Source: Neopestalotiopsis rosae (lineage: Eukaryota > Ascomycota > Sordariomycetes > Amphisphaeriales > Sporocadaceae). From it: a stretch of 64,000 nucleotides of DNA. The stretch covers positions 1,116,001 to 1,180,000 of the forward strand of contig JALGAS010000001.1 of assembly GCA_023078685.1 (NCBI GenBank), in the 5' to 3' direction. This document shows positions 48,861 through 61,914 of this stretch, one piece after another (the stretch's first letter is position 1; every line of letters starts with the position of its first letter). A program made the translations under genes and the position numbers. The notes beneath the pieces are model-generated. The model saw only the letters and a list, made by a program, of their open reading frames with translations, made no database searches and had not been told where the DNA came from.

Positions 48861-50764
48861 ATGGGCGCTACGACCATGCGACCCAAACAGCTTGTCCTCA
48901 CCGGAGGCTTTCTGTTCTTTGTCATCTGTGTGCTCTCTTTGCTTCGCTTTTCACCGTCTGGCACACCGATCCCACATGTCGAATCTTTCACCTCCAAGAG
49001 CGGCCATGACGATGGCTCCATGACAAACCCACCGTCGCCGCCGGCGGGCCCCAATGACCCCAAGACGAAACCTGCGCCCGCTGGCTCACATCCTATGTGG
49101 CATCTGATCACGGCCGCCGAACGCGAATTGGAAGAGACCAAGCAGCGCCAGTCTAAGACTCTTCAAGAGGCCGTTGCCGAATACCGGAGGAGATACAAGA
49201 TCCCGCCGCCGCCCAACTTTGACAAGTGGTTTGCTTTTGCCCAAGCCAAGGGTGTACAGCTTATCGATGAGTTTGACATGATCCATGAGTCTCTGACGCC
49301 CTTCTGGGGCCTCAAACCAGAGACGATTCGACAGAGGGGCAAGGAGGCGCTGGGCTTCGACAACGCGCTCTTAGGCATCTCAATCCGCGGAGGCAAGACG
49401 ACTCATGTGCAGGGAGGCGGCGACTGGCAGCGCGAAGCGACTGTGGGTATGATGGGCAAATTCATCGAGTGGCTGCCAAACATGGACCTTTGCTTCAACT
49501 TGCACGACGAGCCACGAGTTACAGTGCCACATGACGACTTGGCGAGATTGGTCAAGAGAGGATTGGACGTCAATATGCCGAAGGCGTTCCTCAACACGAA
49601 CCCAAAGAATGAATTCACAAAGGCCAAGAGCGGTCTGACCACCGGACATGGGTTCGAGGAGCAAAAGCAGACCAGGTTCAACGTGTTTGCGCACCAGCCT
49701 ACCTGGACCCATTCCCGCTTGTCCTGCCCTCCAGATAGCCCAGCGCGCGGTCTCGAGGACGACGAGAAGCGGGACGATGTCTCCAAATATGGGCTGGGAG
49801 AGTTGGGCTTCGTCTATAACGCGACGGCCATGGCCGACATTTGCAACTCGCCTTCCCTAAGCTCGACTTTTGGTTTCTTTGATCGCCCGAATGCATATAA
49901 TATCGTCCTCGATCTTTTCCCCATCTTCTCGCAATCGAAAATGTCTTCATACTCGGATATTCTCTACCCATCTCCCTGGTATTGGTACGAGAAGGTCAGC
50001 TATGACGAGAAGCAGGACTATCCCTGGTTAAAGAAGGAGGATAAGCTGTATTGGCGAGGTAGCACAACTGGTGGATTCAGCAGAGCCGGCGGCTGGAGAC
50101 GTCAACATCGGCAACGATTTGTGCAGAAAATAAATGCGGCCGAGGGAGCCAAGATACTGGTCAACAAGGGCACCGAGGCTGACCAACAATGGGAACCCAA
50201 GCATGTCAATCGAGGCGACTACCGGGATCTCATGGATGTCTACTTCAGTGGAGTTGGTCAGTGCGACCCTGGCGATTGCGATGCTCAGAAGGAATTCTTC
50301 ACCATCAAAGGTCACGCAGAGCAGCATGATGCTTGGGCATTCAAGTACCTGCTGGATATTGACGGCAATGCTTTCAGTGGTCGCTTCTACGCTTTCTTGA
50401 GAAGTCGCAGTCTGGTATTCAAATGGGCCATCTTCAAGGAATGGCACCTGGAGTGGCTGAAGCCTTGGGCACATTATATCCCTCTCAGCCTGCAAGGTGA
50501 GGACTGGCTCGAAGCCGTCCGCTTCTTTGGTGATGGGGATCTCGGCAAGAAGGAGGCCGAGAGACTTGCCAATCAGCAACGCGACTGGGCAAACAAGGTG
50601 CTTAGACACGAGGATATGGAGGTTTGGTTCTTCAGGCTACTACTAGAGTAAGTGTCCGCACATGATTCCACTGGAGAGGTCGCACGAAGCTAACAGCCTA
50701 TAGGTATGGACGCGTGATAGACGATGATCGAGATCACATTGGATTCTCTCTCGGCGGCGTTTGA
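48861..50764 (+). CDS. Glycosyltransferase family 90 protein (CAP10/POGLUT-like)
   Basis: Exons 48861..50647 and 50704..50764; 615 residues. A type II membrane protein: short cytosolic tail MGATTMRPKQ, one membrane anchor at about 9-28 (LVLTGGFLFFVICVLSLLRF), a proline-rich stem, then the luminal GT90 domain (PF05686). Family hallmarks: DLCFNLHDEPRV, SPWYWY, KLYWRGSTTGGFSR, the RQRFVQKI block, KYLLDIDGNAFSGRFYAFLRSRSLVFKWAIFKEWHLEWLKPWAHYIPLSL and the C-terminal GDGDLGKKEAERLANQQRDWANKVLRHEDMEVWFFRLLLEYGRVIDDDR. The last intron interrupts LLLE/YGR. GT90 proteins transfer xylose or glucose in the Golgi; the fungal acceptor is unknown. The start codon is chosen to give the anchor at the N-terminus. 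Confidence 0.93.
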
Positions 50765-52039
50765 ACAAGTACATGACTAGCGCTTGAAAAAGCTAGTACT
50801 ACCCAACATTTGTATCCTTAATAATGGCGCTGCATCTAACCGATGCGGTAGATTTGGCATAGGCGTTGACGGCGTCTTTACCTGGAAATGTGTGCATTTG
50901 CATCCATGTGAGGGAGTGTTTTTCGAAAAGAAAGGACAGAAAGTTCCTTGGTCTGCTTGTCGAGCCTTCTTGGTCATAAAGCACAGGAAGACAGGATAAA
51001 AGCCACACGTGCCAACATATCGATAGAGGCAGGATCGACACTTACATATGACAGAATCTGCAATCAGTACATTGTAGAGTAATAAACATAAGACATGAGA
51101 GCATGCATTGTAATGAAACTCCCGCATCGCGTTCGCTGCTTCAATGCCGTGTGAAACCCTCCAACCACAACAGACAACCCGACGCTTTAGGCAAAGAGAT
51201 GAATTATATCAATACAGGGTCGCCAAGCCCGCAATGCCCATGATGATTTGCTCTGCTGGGCCCGTCGAGTGGTTGCTTTCGGTTAGTCTGACTCAGCCTG
51301 CCAAGCTGTATTACCAAGACGCCTACATGAGCACAGGCTGGTCTAGGTAGAAAGATCCTTGGAGTTTAGTTGTTCTTCGGCTTCGCTTTCGCTTTCGGCA
51401 AGCCCGAGGTAATCTTTGCATATACTTATAGCGAGATGCATGGGGGGAAAACAAGACTTGGCGAGATAGAGACGGAGTGCCTGTTTCTCTTTTTTAAATC
51501 AACGTCAATCCCCAGCCGAGGCTGAGGCTATATACAGCCGTAAACTCCGCATTTTCTTTTTCGCTTACCATGACCGTCTACCTCCTTGTACACCCCACAA
51601 CTTTCCATTTTTGTTCTCGTTCCTAGTTGTTGTAAACATTCCCGCCCATCATTTGGATGTCGCGGAACCGCGAATGCAAATGTCTGTTCTCATCAAGGCA
51701 GAATCTTATGAAACACAAGAGACAATGTCAGCTGTCCATACGGATTGCAGCATGCCATCATCAGTAGCAGATCATGGACTCCAAGTGGGCCTCCTTGAAC
51801 AAGTCTCCTGGCCTATGCAGCCGGCACTATGACCTCTGCGAACTACAAAGTTCTTATTATTTATTAAGAGGTTGTGAGATGCAAGTGTTTCTCGGACATC
51901 CTCTCTCTCTACATTCAGTTCACGTTCTCGAACCATCACAAAGCTTTTCAATTATGTCGATCATTAACAATGTGTTCATTTATTCATTTTAAAAATAAAA
52001 ATAATCTACGAAGAATAATAGCACCCAAGGGGGACTCTC
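50765..52039. other. Convergent 3' gap, no gene seen
   Basis: About 1.3 kb between the GT90 gene (plus) and the catalase (minus). Several short frames, none with a domain. Confidence 0.5.
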
Positions 52040-54566
52040 TCAAGAATCCATCGCAAAGCGTCCGGTAAACTTGAAAGTGGCCAGACCGTCCTTGAGATCT
52101 TCAACGAGGGTGTCCATGGACGACTGGAAGTAGACACCATCCTCGCTCTCGGAGATCCCCGACGAGGTGGTAATGGTGCTACTAACGGTGCCGTTGCCGC
52201 CCAGGTAGCCAATGGGCTTGCCAAAGAGGTAGCCCATCTGCCAGATCTGGGCCGGGCGGCCGGTGGGGAACAGCGACGAGGCCGCGGTGGTGTTGAAGAG
52301 GCCGGCCTGGTCGGCGGCAGCGTCAATGACGATGGCGTCAAAGTCGGTGGCGTCGGCGGCCGAGTAGGTCTTGTTGACACCAGCGGCCAGGGACTCGGCC
52401 ACCACGGTCACGACGAGACCTTCAGCCTCGAGGGCCTGACGGAGCGAGGTGGCCTGGGTAAGGGACTTGGTCGTGCCCAGGATGCCGACCTGCAGGGTGG
52501 CAATGGTGGGCAGGGTGCCGTTGGTGATGGAGATGCCGGCAGTCACGTTGTCGTGATAGTATGTGTCATCGGGGGCGGGCGTGTCGAGGCCCAGGGCGGT
52601 GGCAACGCGGCCGGCAATGTCGTTGCTGATGCGGTTGAGCTGGTCAATGACGTTTTGCTGGACTGTGGACGACGAGAGCTTGGAAGTCTCGAAACGTATG
52701 GCGTTGATCAAGAACTGCTGCTCGACGGGGGTCAAAGAGTTGTAAAAGAGACGTGGCTGTGACCAGTGGTCATCAAAAGTGGACGAGAGGGCCCGAACCA
52801 GGTTACCAGTGACGGTACGGCTGGGAGCTGTGAAGAAGCCACGACCATTCTTCTGGTCGGCTTGCTGCGGGTATCCGCCATTGAGGGTGTTTGGCGAGTC
52901 TAAGCAAGAGTGAGTAAATATTTTCATTGTCTTGATGCATGTCAGTACTCACAGTGAATCTTGTTCTTGTGGATAAAGTTCTGGCCAGCACCATCACGGT
53001 TGTTGTTGTGGATCGCAGCACGAGGACGGTTGATGGGCAGCTGCTCAAAGTTGGGACCGCCGTGGCGGTTCAATTGGGTGTCAAGGTAGGAGAAGATGCG
53101 ACCCTGCAGCAGAGGATCCTCGGTGAAGTCGATACCGCGAACAATGTGACCAGGCTGGAACATGACCTGCTCAGTCTCGGCAAAGTAGTTGGTCGGGTTG
53201 GTGTCCAACTTCATGACACCGAGCAGCTGGACAGGGACATATTCCTCGGGCAGAATCTTGGTGGGGTCAAGCATGTCGAAGCCATAAGCCAATGCCTTCT
53301 CCTCGTCGACAATCTGGACACCGAGCTCCCACTCGGGGCCGTTTCCGGACTCAATGGCATCCCAGAGATCCTGGCGGTGCATGTCTGCGTTCTTGCCAGC
53401 GAGAATTTGAGCCTCTTCCCAGACCAGCGAGGCCTTTCCTTGCTTGGACTTCCAGTGCCACTTAACGAGCTTCGAAGTACCATCATCGGTCACCAGACGG
53501 AAAGTGTGGATACCGAATCCATCCTAAGGAACGTCAATGGGGTGTCACAATTCATATCGGTCACTGGGAATTCTCACCATGTGTCGGAAGCTACGAGGAA
53601 TACCGTATCCTGCCATTGCCCAGAACAAGGTGTGCAGAGTGCTCGCTTGCTGGCTGAAAAAGTCCCATGCCGAGTCGTGAGCTGTTGCGGCTTGGGGGAT
53701 CTCATTGTCCGGCGACGGCTTGACCGAGTGAATCAGGTCGGGGAATTGAATGGCATCCTGGATGAAGAAGACTGGGATGTTGTTGCCCACAATATCTAAG
53801 CCGTGTGTTAGTATCACGTTGAAATGCTAGCATGAGAAAGCATACCAAAGTTGCCCTCATCAGTATAGCTGACTTTCGGTTAGCTCAAGTTCCTCAAAGG
53901 CTGAAAGGTTGCATTGCTTACAATCTGACGGCGAATCCATGGACATCACGGGCAGTGTCGGCACTACCTCTCGATCCAGCAACGGTCGAGAAACGTGTGA
54001 AGACAGGCGTCTGCTTTCCTGCCTCGCTCAGGAACGAAGCGGCGGTGATGTTGCTCCAGTCACCATAACTGGTGAAAGTGCCATGAGCACCAGCGCCTCG
54101 GGCGTGGACAGCACGCTCAGGTACCTAGGACGAACATCTCATCAGTATGGGCAACTTTACTACATCAACTCTCAATTGGAGCAAGCATCGAGCCGATCTA
54201 GAAGTCTGGTGTCCAGTATACTCACACGTTCATGGTCAAAATGTGTGATCCTGATCCGATGTTAGTATTGGTTAGGCATCGTCAACTAAGGGTTGAGACT
54301 TACTTTTGGCGAAAGATGTAGTCCTCGAGCAGGGAGGGACCACGGCTTCCAGCCTTCAGGGTTGCTTGTTCCGAAATCTGGCCACCGACATCGTCGGTCA
54401 TGTAACCAGTGCTATCGTCCAGCTCGAATGAGGCAAGGAAGTCGTCGCCAGACGAAGCATCGTCCCGTACGAGCAGATTACCCGGGTCGGCAAAGGGACA
54501 GCCCACGGCCGAGGCGAGTCCCAAGAGGCCAAAGATGGCAAAGGATCTTGTTGTTGAACGGCCCAT
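52040..54566 (-). CDS. catB: Secreted large-subunit catalase (CatB/Cat-3 type)
   Basis: Seven exons on the minus strand: 54566..54304, 54250..54226, 54124..53922, 53868..53846, 53795..53578, 53523..52953 and 52899..52040; 720 residues. It breaks down hydrogen peroxide. A signal peptide ([20 protein letters not shown]) and a short propeptide precede the catalase core. The distal histidine is H110 in RGAGAHGTF; the asparagine sits in [15 protein letters not shown]. The proximal heme tyrosine is in [26 protein letters not shown]. The C-terminal flavodoxin-like domain (about 560-720, [14 protein letters not shown]..., [11 protein letters not shown]) marks the large-subunit clade. Exons 2 and 4 are tiny (25 and 23 bases) and needed for HFDHERV and YTDEGNF. 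Seven exons close in phase. Confidence 0.96.
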
Positions 54567-57500
54567 TTTTGATACCAATTGGACGTTTCCCACGTGTTTG
54601 ACGGGTGAGGAAAAGTTAAGCCAAGAAAGACGGGCAAAAGCATTCACACACGAGAGGGAGGATGCTGCATGTTTATACCCGAGACGGAGAGAGAGGGCTC
54701 TGGCCAACTGAGTCTCAAGGGAAATACTGGATTGGGTATATGATAACCTGGCTAGGAAACATTCGAGCGACACGATACATGGCTCTGGGATGGATTTCTA
54801 CCAGTGCGGCATGTACCACTCAATGGCCGCCTCTGTGTTTCCTGTACTACATGGCTCTTGTGTGTACATTGAACCCCCCGTCACTCCATCCTAGCGACCA
54901 AGAAAGGCCCCAGCCCAGCCCATAACGACTTCCGTCTGCAGCAGAGCAAGTTTGGCAAATCTGTTGCAAGCATCAAGAAGAAAGTGGTATGACTGACTTC
55001 CTTGCACTTGATCTCATCCCGTCTGATGCCAAGCTCGACTTGCCAGAATAGAACCGACCTCGACATGGTTCCACACAAACTCTAGTGCCGAGAGACCAAT
55101 GGGAGGGTTGATTATAATATCAGAAGAGGATCCCGGGCGAGGATCTTGGACCCACTGAGCACTTGGCCGGGGCCATGTTCTTTTGGAATCATTGCTGCAA
55201 GGACTGGCCTGAGACCCACAGGTTGATGAATGCCAAGCAGAAACAAATGCTGCTGTTCTTCTCTCTTCGCATGTTGCATAGGCACGGTGGGCGAGGCAGG
55301 TTGCAATTAAGCAGGTAGCTATCATCTTGGTAGCGAACGTTGTGTCCATGGTAAACGGTGATATGTATGCGTCTCCGTCTTGGCCGCATAATCGTCACAC
55401 GACATGATCCACCCCGAACGTGTGTGTTCTTGGCAAAAGTTTGCATTGCTCAATGTGCCCGAAGGATCTGCTATTAAAGCCCAGCGGCCGTTTAGGGAAT
55501 TGATTATAGGCTTATAGCCAAGGCACGAATTGGCCTACTGGCTGATGAGGTGAGCCTCTCTGCCTGTTGCTATTTAGTGCATTGAGGCGCAATAATTTTG
55601 GCGCAATGTTTAATCCATTAACCTGCTTCATCACCAAGAAAACGGCGTGAGCTAGCAGCTGTAGGTAGCTTACTACTAGTCGTCCGCGTTACATTTCTGT
55701 AGTCAACGGTTTTGGCAAGCAACGACTCACGAATTGGGCCGACACGGCGACACTGGCATCTCCGCTACATGGTCATTTGGAATCATGAAAGGACTTCAAA
55801 GCAATAAGTGAATAATTGAGAAAGTGCGAGAATCCATACAGAACAGAAATTGAATGTGCATCATCAACTAGTGCCAGATCTATGGATGGTTTTTAGTTGG
55901 CACCAAAGATCAGAACCCGGCAGCCGAAAGAGGGACCCGTCAGAAAGGCCAGTAAAAGGCTTCTCAACATGCCCAGCGGAGTACAAGATCGTGCGTTTTT
56001 CTCTGGGCCATGTGGAATGTCCCCATAGACCCGGGCCGCTGGCAAGCAATATATTCGTCAGCCGATCTTGGAATCAATTCATGGCCTCCATCTCGATCAC
56101 ATCGAGTGAACCCAATTGCCTGTCCTGTTGCCCATAGGTACAACGGTTTTTGGCGGTCTAGCAACGAGGGGGAAAATCTTGAGTAATGGCAATATTCCGC
56201 TGCCAACCAACTTCAATGCTGAGCTAACAACGCTCGGGGATACAGTAGATACATGCATATGCAGCTACCAGCTACCAGACAGTCGCCACGTGCGATAGAG
56301 TGACGTGACAATCGTGAATAAGAAAAGACGATGAACGAAATGCAAAGAAAGTGAAACCTACTAGATAGCGCCGGGCAGAGCTAGGGTATCTTGGGTATAC
56401 TTGACGGAGAGTTTCCTGGCAGTCGAATCAAATCACACCATTTGCCAGACACCTGCGGTAGCCGATGGGAATGCCGAATCGGCAATGATCATAATCCATG
56501 TACGATACTGTGTATACCTAGCCTGGGTGTATTCAGAAGTGGCCGGCATACGGACGGCTTCTAGTCAGGCGAGGAGCAAATAATTCTACCATGAGAATGA
56601 TATTCGTTGTACAAGAGGCAAGGCCTTCAACGTCTTCTATCTGATGCATGAGATGAATAGTAATGGGAGCGGAAAGGAACGTGCCGACTTCATACAAATC
56701 AAGTCCAGTAATACGTATATTCCTTCCCCTCAACTTGTTCTGCTCCCCTGAGAATATCATTTCTAGATTTGTCTCGGCGTTTGCACATACAGAGTACAGT
56801 TCTGTATTGTGTGCAAGGTGTTTCCGTGATTGAGCGCCACTCCCGGCCCCCGACACAAAACGGAAAATGTACATCATTGCTACCACGGCTTGCAAATCGC
56901 CTAGGTTAGCTATGTGCCGTGCCGAGCCAGGCCAAGCCCACAAGCAGGGCCTCAAGGGCCTGTAATGCGCTGATGGCCTGCAAAGAGGAGCCCCCCACAA
57001 CCCGCGTAGGGCCGCTTCCACCATTTCGTGGGGTGATATTCGCCTGTTTTTGCAAGCTACGAGTACCATAGTAGGTAGTATTCCACATAGTTACTCTCCA
57101 TCTGCCATGTCCCGCACTTACTAAGTAGAAAAGCCCTTGACAATCGTCCCTACATGGTTCGCCATTTTTCTCATCTCAACCAAACAACCGGACGAACGTG
57201 CCAAGAAGGGGGATAAGGTCCGGAGCAAATGGTTGCCCCTGTTCACGGCATGCAAAAAAAAACTGAGGAGACCACGAAAGGGGGTCCCAGCCAATCTGAT
57301 GACGACATAGACTCTTGACGGGTTCCATCTTTGCGCTACAAGTGAGGAGAAAAAAGTGTCTGCCTCAGTATCGTCTCTAATAAGTTCAAGGACAAGAATG
57401 CGACAGAAAGCTCGATTCAACCGGGGGCCCTGACGATAATTTGCACAGCAAAATACAAGGAAGGAAAAAAAGCAAAGAGTCTGTTCACCACTGTCACATA

Positions 57501-58977
57501 CTACCGAGACCCACCAACGCGGTCTTCGGCTCTCAGATCATAGTCTTTTTCTGTAGAGGCCTTCCTATTATGGACGGATCTGGCTTCCAAGGGTCCAAAG
57601 GTTAATGATGACAAACAATGACAGAGTCACGAAGAAAGGCGTTGATCGAAAATTAAACCTTTTACAAGGTCACAATCAAATCCATTTCGAGCTTGAAGGA
57701 ATTCCAATCGTGCATGCGTCATCTCGAATGTGTGCAACGCTGGGTTTCGTTCCCAAGCTCCCCGCTGCAAGGGGCCTCCCAAAAAAGCCCAACAAGCCCC
57801 CTGTGGAAAATACTGGGGGCAGGGCAATTTTATACTATGGGTCTATGCCCGCACCTGGCACATGCAATGGGCTCCGGCGTTATGACTCGGTACCCTGTTC
57901 CTTTCGTTTTCCCGGCGCTTGACAGCACGAAACTGATTTCAGAATCATGAACAAAAGGAAGAGACAGAAAAGGAAATGAAAAAGAAACTTGGCTTCAATC
58001 TGAGATCGGATCACGGAAACATTGTTTCGAAAACGGCTCTATCAAGAACATCATGGCTTACATATTAGGATGCCCCCTGCTTCTAGGCTCCGTGCTCGCC
58101 CAAAGAAAAAAAAATTTATAGGGTCGGTTTTGTACAAATTAAACGAATTGGGGATGCACTAGCAAGTGCCGCGTCAAAGTCCCCGAGGTAAAAAAGAAAA
58201 ACAACAACCCCGATGCTACTCTGTAAAAAACTGCAGACTGTTCAGTCCCCCCAAGGATCTTGTATGCAATACACCGGCATCGTGCATCTGTAATCTGACT
58301 GAAATCAAAGGGGAGCCCACCGCTGAGGGAAACCAGCCCCGGCGTTCAAGGTTTTTGATAATGCAGGAACTACATATGTGATGGGACCTAAGACCAGGGA
58401 AATAAGGTCAAAATCGAAATAAAAAAATCAGGCCAGGTACCAATGGCACCAATGGCACTCACTGTATTTGGAATCCTCCAGGAACTCCGGGTCCGATATC
58501 CAGCCGCGGACCGTGGTTAAGGAGATCGGCACTCGAGTCTCTTGACTAAGCTGACTACAAGATCCCATGTTACTCAATGTCAACCGTCCGTTTCGTTTGA
58601 TCACTTTACTGTGCGGCAATCCATCTAAAGTAAACATGCTAGACACATGACAACATTAGCCGGACCACCCAGGCACCAGGTTCCTCCGCAATGCTGTTCC
58701 TAGAAGTCTTTGGTTCTCAGCAGGCCGGTCATCGGATGAACTGTCGGCATCTCAGCATAGTAGAGTTTGAATGATCATAAACAGCAAAGTATATTGGAAA
58801 ATAATTCAAAATTATACAAATTTGCAGGACATGAGAAAATGTGCCTGGCTTTCTAGTGAGATGCTGCCTAATTCCAAGTGCTCCTCTTCAAATGCTAGTG
58901 GTATATGCCCTTTCCCCCTAATAAACGCCGATCGTAAAATCATTGTGCTCCTTGTTTTCTTGTTTTTGTTCAAGAGG
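54567..58977. other. 4.4-kb gene-empty stretch upstream of catalase
   Basis: Between the catalase start and the haspin 3' end. Frames of up to 178 codons (56533-57069, minus) occur but show no domain, poor composition and no gene-like splice sites. Both neighbours are on the minus strand. It is the largest gap in the window; it may hold distal regulatory sequence or non-coding transcripts. Confidence 0.5.
54672..54677 (-). promoter_or_regulatory. TATA box upstream of catalase
   Basis: TATAAA on the minus strand, 106 bases before the catalase ATG, a plausible distance for a TATA box with a leader of about 70-80 bases. Confidence 0.45.
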
Positions 58978-60712
58978 TCAAGAATAGTTGACAAGACGCC
59001 TTGCTTGAGCCTTCCTCGGTGACCTTCTCACTGAAGGTGATTGCGTCTCAAAAACGTCCGACTCTCTTGCACGGTCGTCGACGGTCAAGATGGACATGAT
59101 GGACTTTTCAATCATGCTGCGGCCGCCGACGAGCTGGTCTTGGTCGATCCAGCCGGACTCGACGGCGAACATGACAATGTCGCTGGCGCTTGGGAACGCG
59201 GGTATGCTCTCGTCTGCTTCAGGGTCCAAATGTGTCCAGAATTCCTTGGTGGTGCGTTTGAATGCGTTGAGCTCCTTCTTCGGCCCCTTGAAATTGGAAA
59301 CAATGTAGTCGTAGATGTAAGCGAGCCACAAGACGTTTGTGTACGGCTCGTGCTGGATCCACGAGATTGGGTCATCCGTTCCTTCGGCATATGCATTCTT
59401 GTGGCTTTCTGGAGATAGCCAGACGCGATCGCCCTGGAGCATGAATGATCTCATCTGTCTGTACACCCTACATTGTGCCGCGTGCTCGCTAGTAAACAAG
59501 CTCATGTCTCTTTCCAAATCGTATGCCACTGGTCGCGAGTCGTCGAGATCTGGATTCTCTCTGGCACGAGACAAGCCGTAGTCGAGGATGGTGATTTCGA
59601 GACCAGAGTGCCCGAAATAGGAAGAAGTATCCCTTGCTTCTGGGGGTACATGATGGCCAACTTGTCGGATGCACAAGTTGCCTTCGTGGAGATCGCGATG
59701 CTATGCCGAGTCAGCCAGGTTCCACCAATACATGTCTAGTGTGTGTACTCACCTCGAATTCTATCTGCACCTCGGCTCGAGCCAGGGCGATGGCAACATG
59801 GAAAAAGATATCCCAAATTTGGTCTGCAGACTGTAGTTGGAAATCTTCAAGAGCCACGCCTGCATCGCCCAGCTCGACCACGAGAAACTTTGTGCCATCC
59901 AGATACCGGCTAGGAGAAGGGTAAAACTGCAGCCGGCCAGGGTCTTGTCGCTTTGCCCTCTTGTGAAAGGCTTGATGTGTCTCGAGCAGTTCGCGGCAAG
60001 CCTTGCCCTGCACAATGTATCTCTCCTTGTACATGACGAATCCGGGGATGTCTGCCAGCCACTCGGATATTTTCAGCTCGCCCACCAGGTCCGATTCGGA
60101 ATGGGGCTGCTCATCCACCAGACCCGACTTTTCCTGCGCCTTGGTTTGCGGCTTGATGGGTGATACCATGCGAATGACCTTGATGATGCTGGTGCCCCGC
60201 TCATTGGTGACCCGGTAGACTTCCGCATAAGATGCCTCCGCAATCTTGACGATTCGGTCCCCTGGTGGGCAGATCTCGGGCCAGGAGAGGACTCGCAGGC
60301 CAGCAGCATCCACCTCGGGCTCCGAAACCTCGGGCTGCTTTTTCTGCTCAATATGGTGTTCATTGGCTGGTTCCTCTGGTTCTGGTGTTGGCTCCTGGAT
60401 TTGAACTGGCGTCGTCGGTCTTTGTGTCATTCGTCGCCTCGACGCTGCAACGGGCGTCTTGACTTGTGTCTCGAGCTCTGCATCATGAACCACCTTTGAG
60501 ACAGAATTCTCATCTTGGATATCGAGTGCTGTTACTTGCTCGGTGATGTCCTCAATGGTGATACTCGTCTTTGTCACCGCTGCCGCCGCCGCATTCTTCT
60601 TAGCTGTAGTGGCCAACCGATTGGGCGTCTGCGGCAGCTCAGCAAAGAGGCGATCGCCCTTTGACTTCTTGTGCTGTTGCTTGCCATAACGGCGTACTGT
60701 CGAGGCTTTCAT
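58978..60712 (-). CDS. Haspin-like histone H3 kinase
   Basis: Exons 60712..59753 and 59700..58978 on the minus strand; 560 residues. Haspin phosphorylates histone H3 Thr3 in mitosis. The N-terminus is basic and low-complexity (MKASTVRRYGKQQHKKSKGDR). The kinase domain begins at about 165 with GDRIVKIAEASYAEVYRV and IIKVIRMV (the conserved lysine). The catalytic loop HRDLHEGN is at 321-328, right after the intron, and DYGLSR (360-365) replaces the usual DFG, as expected for haspins. The C-terminal part has FEFWTHLDPEAD-like and DIVMFAVESGWI segments, then a basic SPRK tail. Reading through the intron would stop before the catalytic loop. Confidence 0.93.
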
Positions 60713-61509
60713 CTTTACTGTTATTGTCGCGATGATCTGACCTGGTTCAGTAGTGACCTTTTGCTTTTGCCCCTGCCTTGCCTCAACGGACGTCCTTGAA
60801 GATGTGGTTGTGGGCGGTCATTGGATTAGCGGCCTTGTTTGTCGTGGGGCGCACGAGTTGGCACAGCAACGTCGTAGCCCGCAAGGGGGGCTGCCGGCTC
60901 ACCATCCCCGTTAGCGCCTAAAAGTGCCCTGTAGTACTCTATAACAGCAGGCCAATTAGGCGTTCTGGGACATCTGTGTGCATAGTTGCTTTATTTCATT
61001 TATTCACACAAAGTGTCAGAAATCGTCCATAAAGAAATGCAATCAAACGCATTACTGCATCTTCTCATTCACTTCAATTCCATAGTCGAATTTGTTGCAT
61101 TTTCTCGCATCCTGCCAAGCCCGGTCACTGGCAGCAGCTTTTGGCATAAAGGCAACAGGACTATACTTGGCATTTTCAATCAAGCCAAGATCTCAAAATA
61201 TTTAAGATGGCTATTTACTTTATCACATTATTCACAATTCATTGTTAGGCGTTCAAAGAACTTCTAAGATAATGGAAAACATATTTTTTTTGTATTATCT
61301 ATGCTTTAAGACATTTCAACTGTAATCCAAGAATGCTTCTGCCATTGCTTGCCCTTTTCGAAGTCAACTCACCCTCCCGCTAAGTGTCTCGACCGACGCC
61401 AATTCAGGAGACTAATAGCGAGATGCCTCTACCTCTGAGAGGGAGGGGGGTTTGGCCTACCCTTACCATCCACGGATGACAAGGGACAGACCAGAAGAAG
61501 GAAATTGAC
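60713..61509. other. Gap haspin to small membrane protein
   Basis: About 800 bases containing the haspin promoter. No gene seen. Confidence 0.5.
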
Positions 61510-61914
61510 CTACCAGGCAATTATAGCCCTGGCGACGGCCCTGACAAGTAGGAGATCCGCCGCCACCGCCAGGGCAACTTCGGCCGAAGTGAGGTGCCAG
61601 ACGCAGGCGAGGAACAAGATGCTAGACAAAACCACAAAGATCCGAACAACCAAGGCCATGGCCCGGGTGCTGGCGAGGATGACGAGGACGGCGAGGTGGC
61701 AGAACCACATGGTTAAGACCGCCGTCATCACCAATCGGGTTTCCGGGACCATCCAGAGGATGTTCAGACCGGAAACGAACCGAAGGGCCCAAGCGGTCAA
61801 GATCGTCATCATGCTGTACATGAACGACTTGACCTGCTCCACAATGTCTGGAATGCGTAGACCTACCGAGAGGTTGATCGTGCGGTATGTGACCGTGTGA
61901 CTGAAGCCTGGCAT
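61510..61914 (-). CDS. Small multi-pass membrane protein, unrecognised
   Basis: Minus-strand frame of 134 residues. It has four predicted hydrophobic segments (roughly 35-52, 60-82, 86-105, 108-131) after a short polar N-terminus (MPGFSHTVTYRTINLSVGLRIPDIVEQ). The spacing recalls MARVEL-type four-helix membrane proteins, but no signature residues could be confirmed. The 3' end (GCCTGG then TAG, with GTAGGT overlapping) could also be a splice donor, so the C-terminus is not certain. Upstream at 61920-62080 there is a CA/GT-rich leader consistent with a promoter. Confidence 0.5.
   Translation of the reverse strand: MPGFSHTVTYRTINLSVGLRIPDIVEQVKSFMYSMMTILTAWALRFVSGLNILWMVPETRLVMTAVLTMWFCHLAVLVILASTRAMALVVRIFVVLSSILFLACVWHLTSAEVALAVAADLLLVRAVARAIIAW

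Noticed and set aside
52939..53799. 286-codon plus-strand frame opposite catalase
   Set aside because: Antisense shadow of the catalase exons.
56533..57069. 178-codon minus-strand frame upstream of catalase
   Set aside because: No domain, odd composition, no gene-like splice sites; treated as chance.
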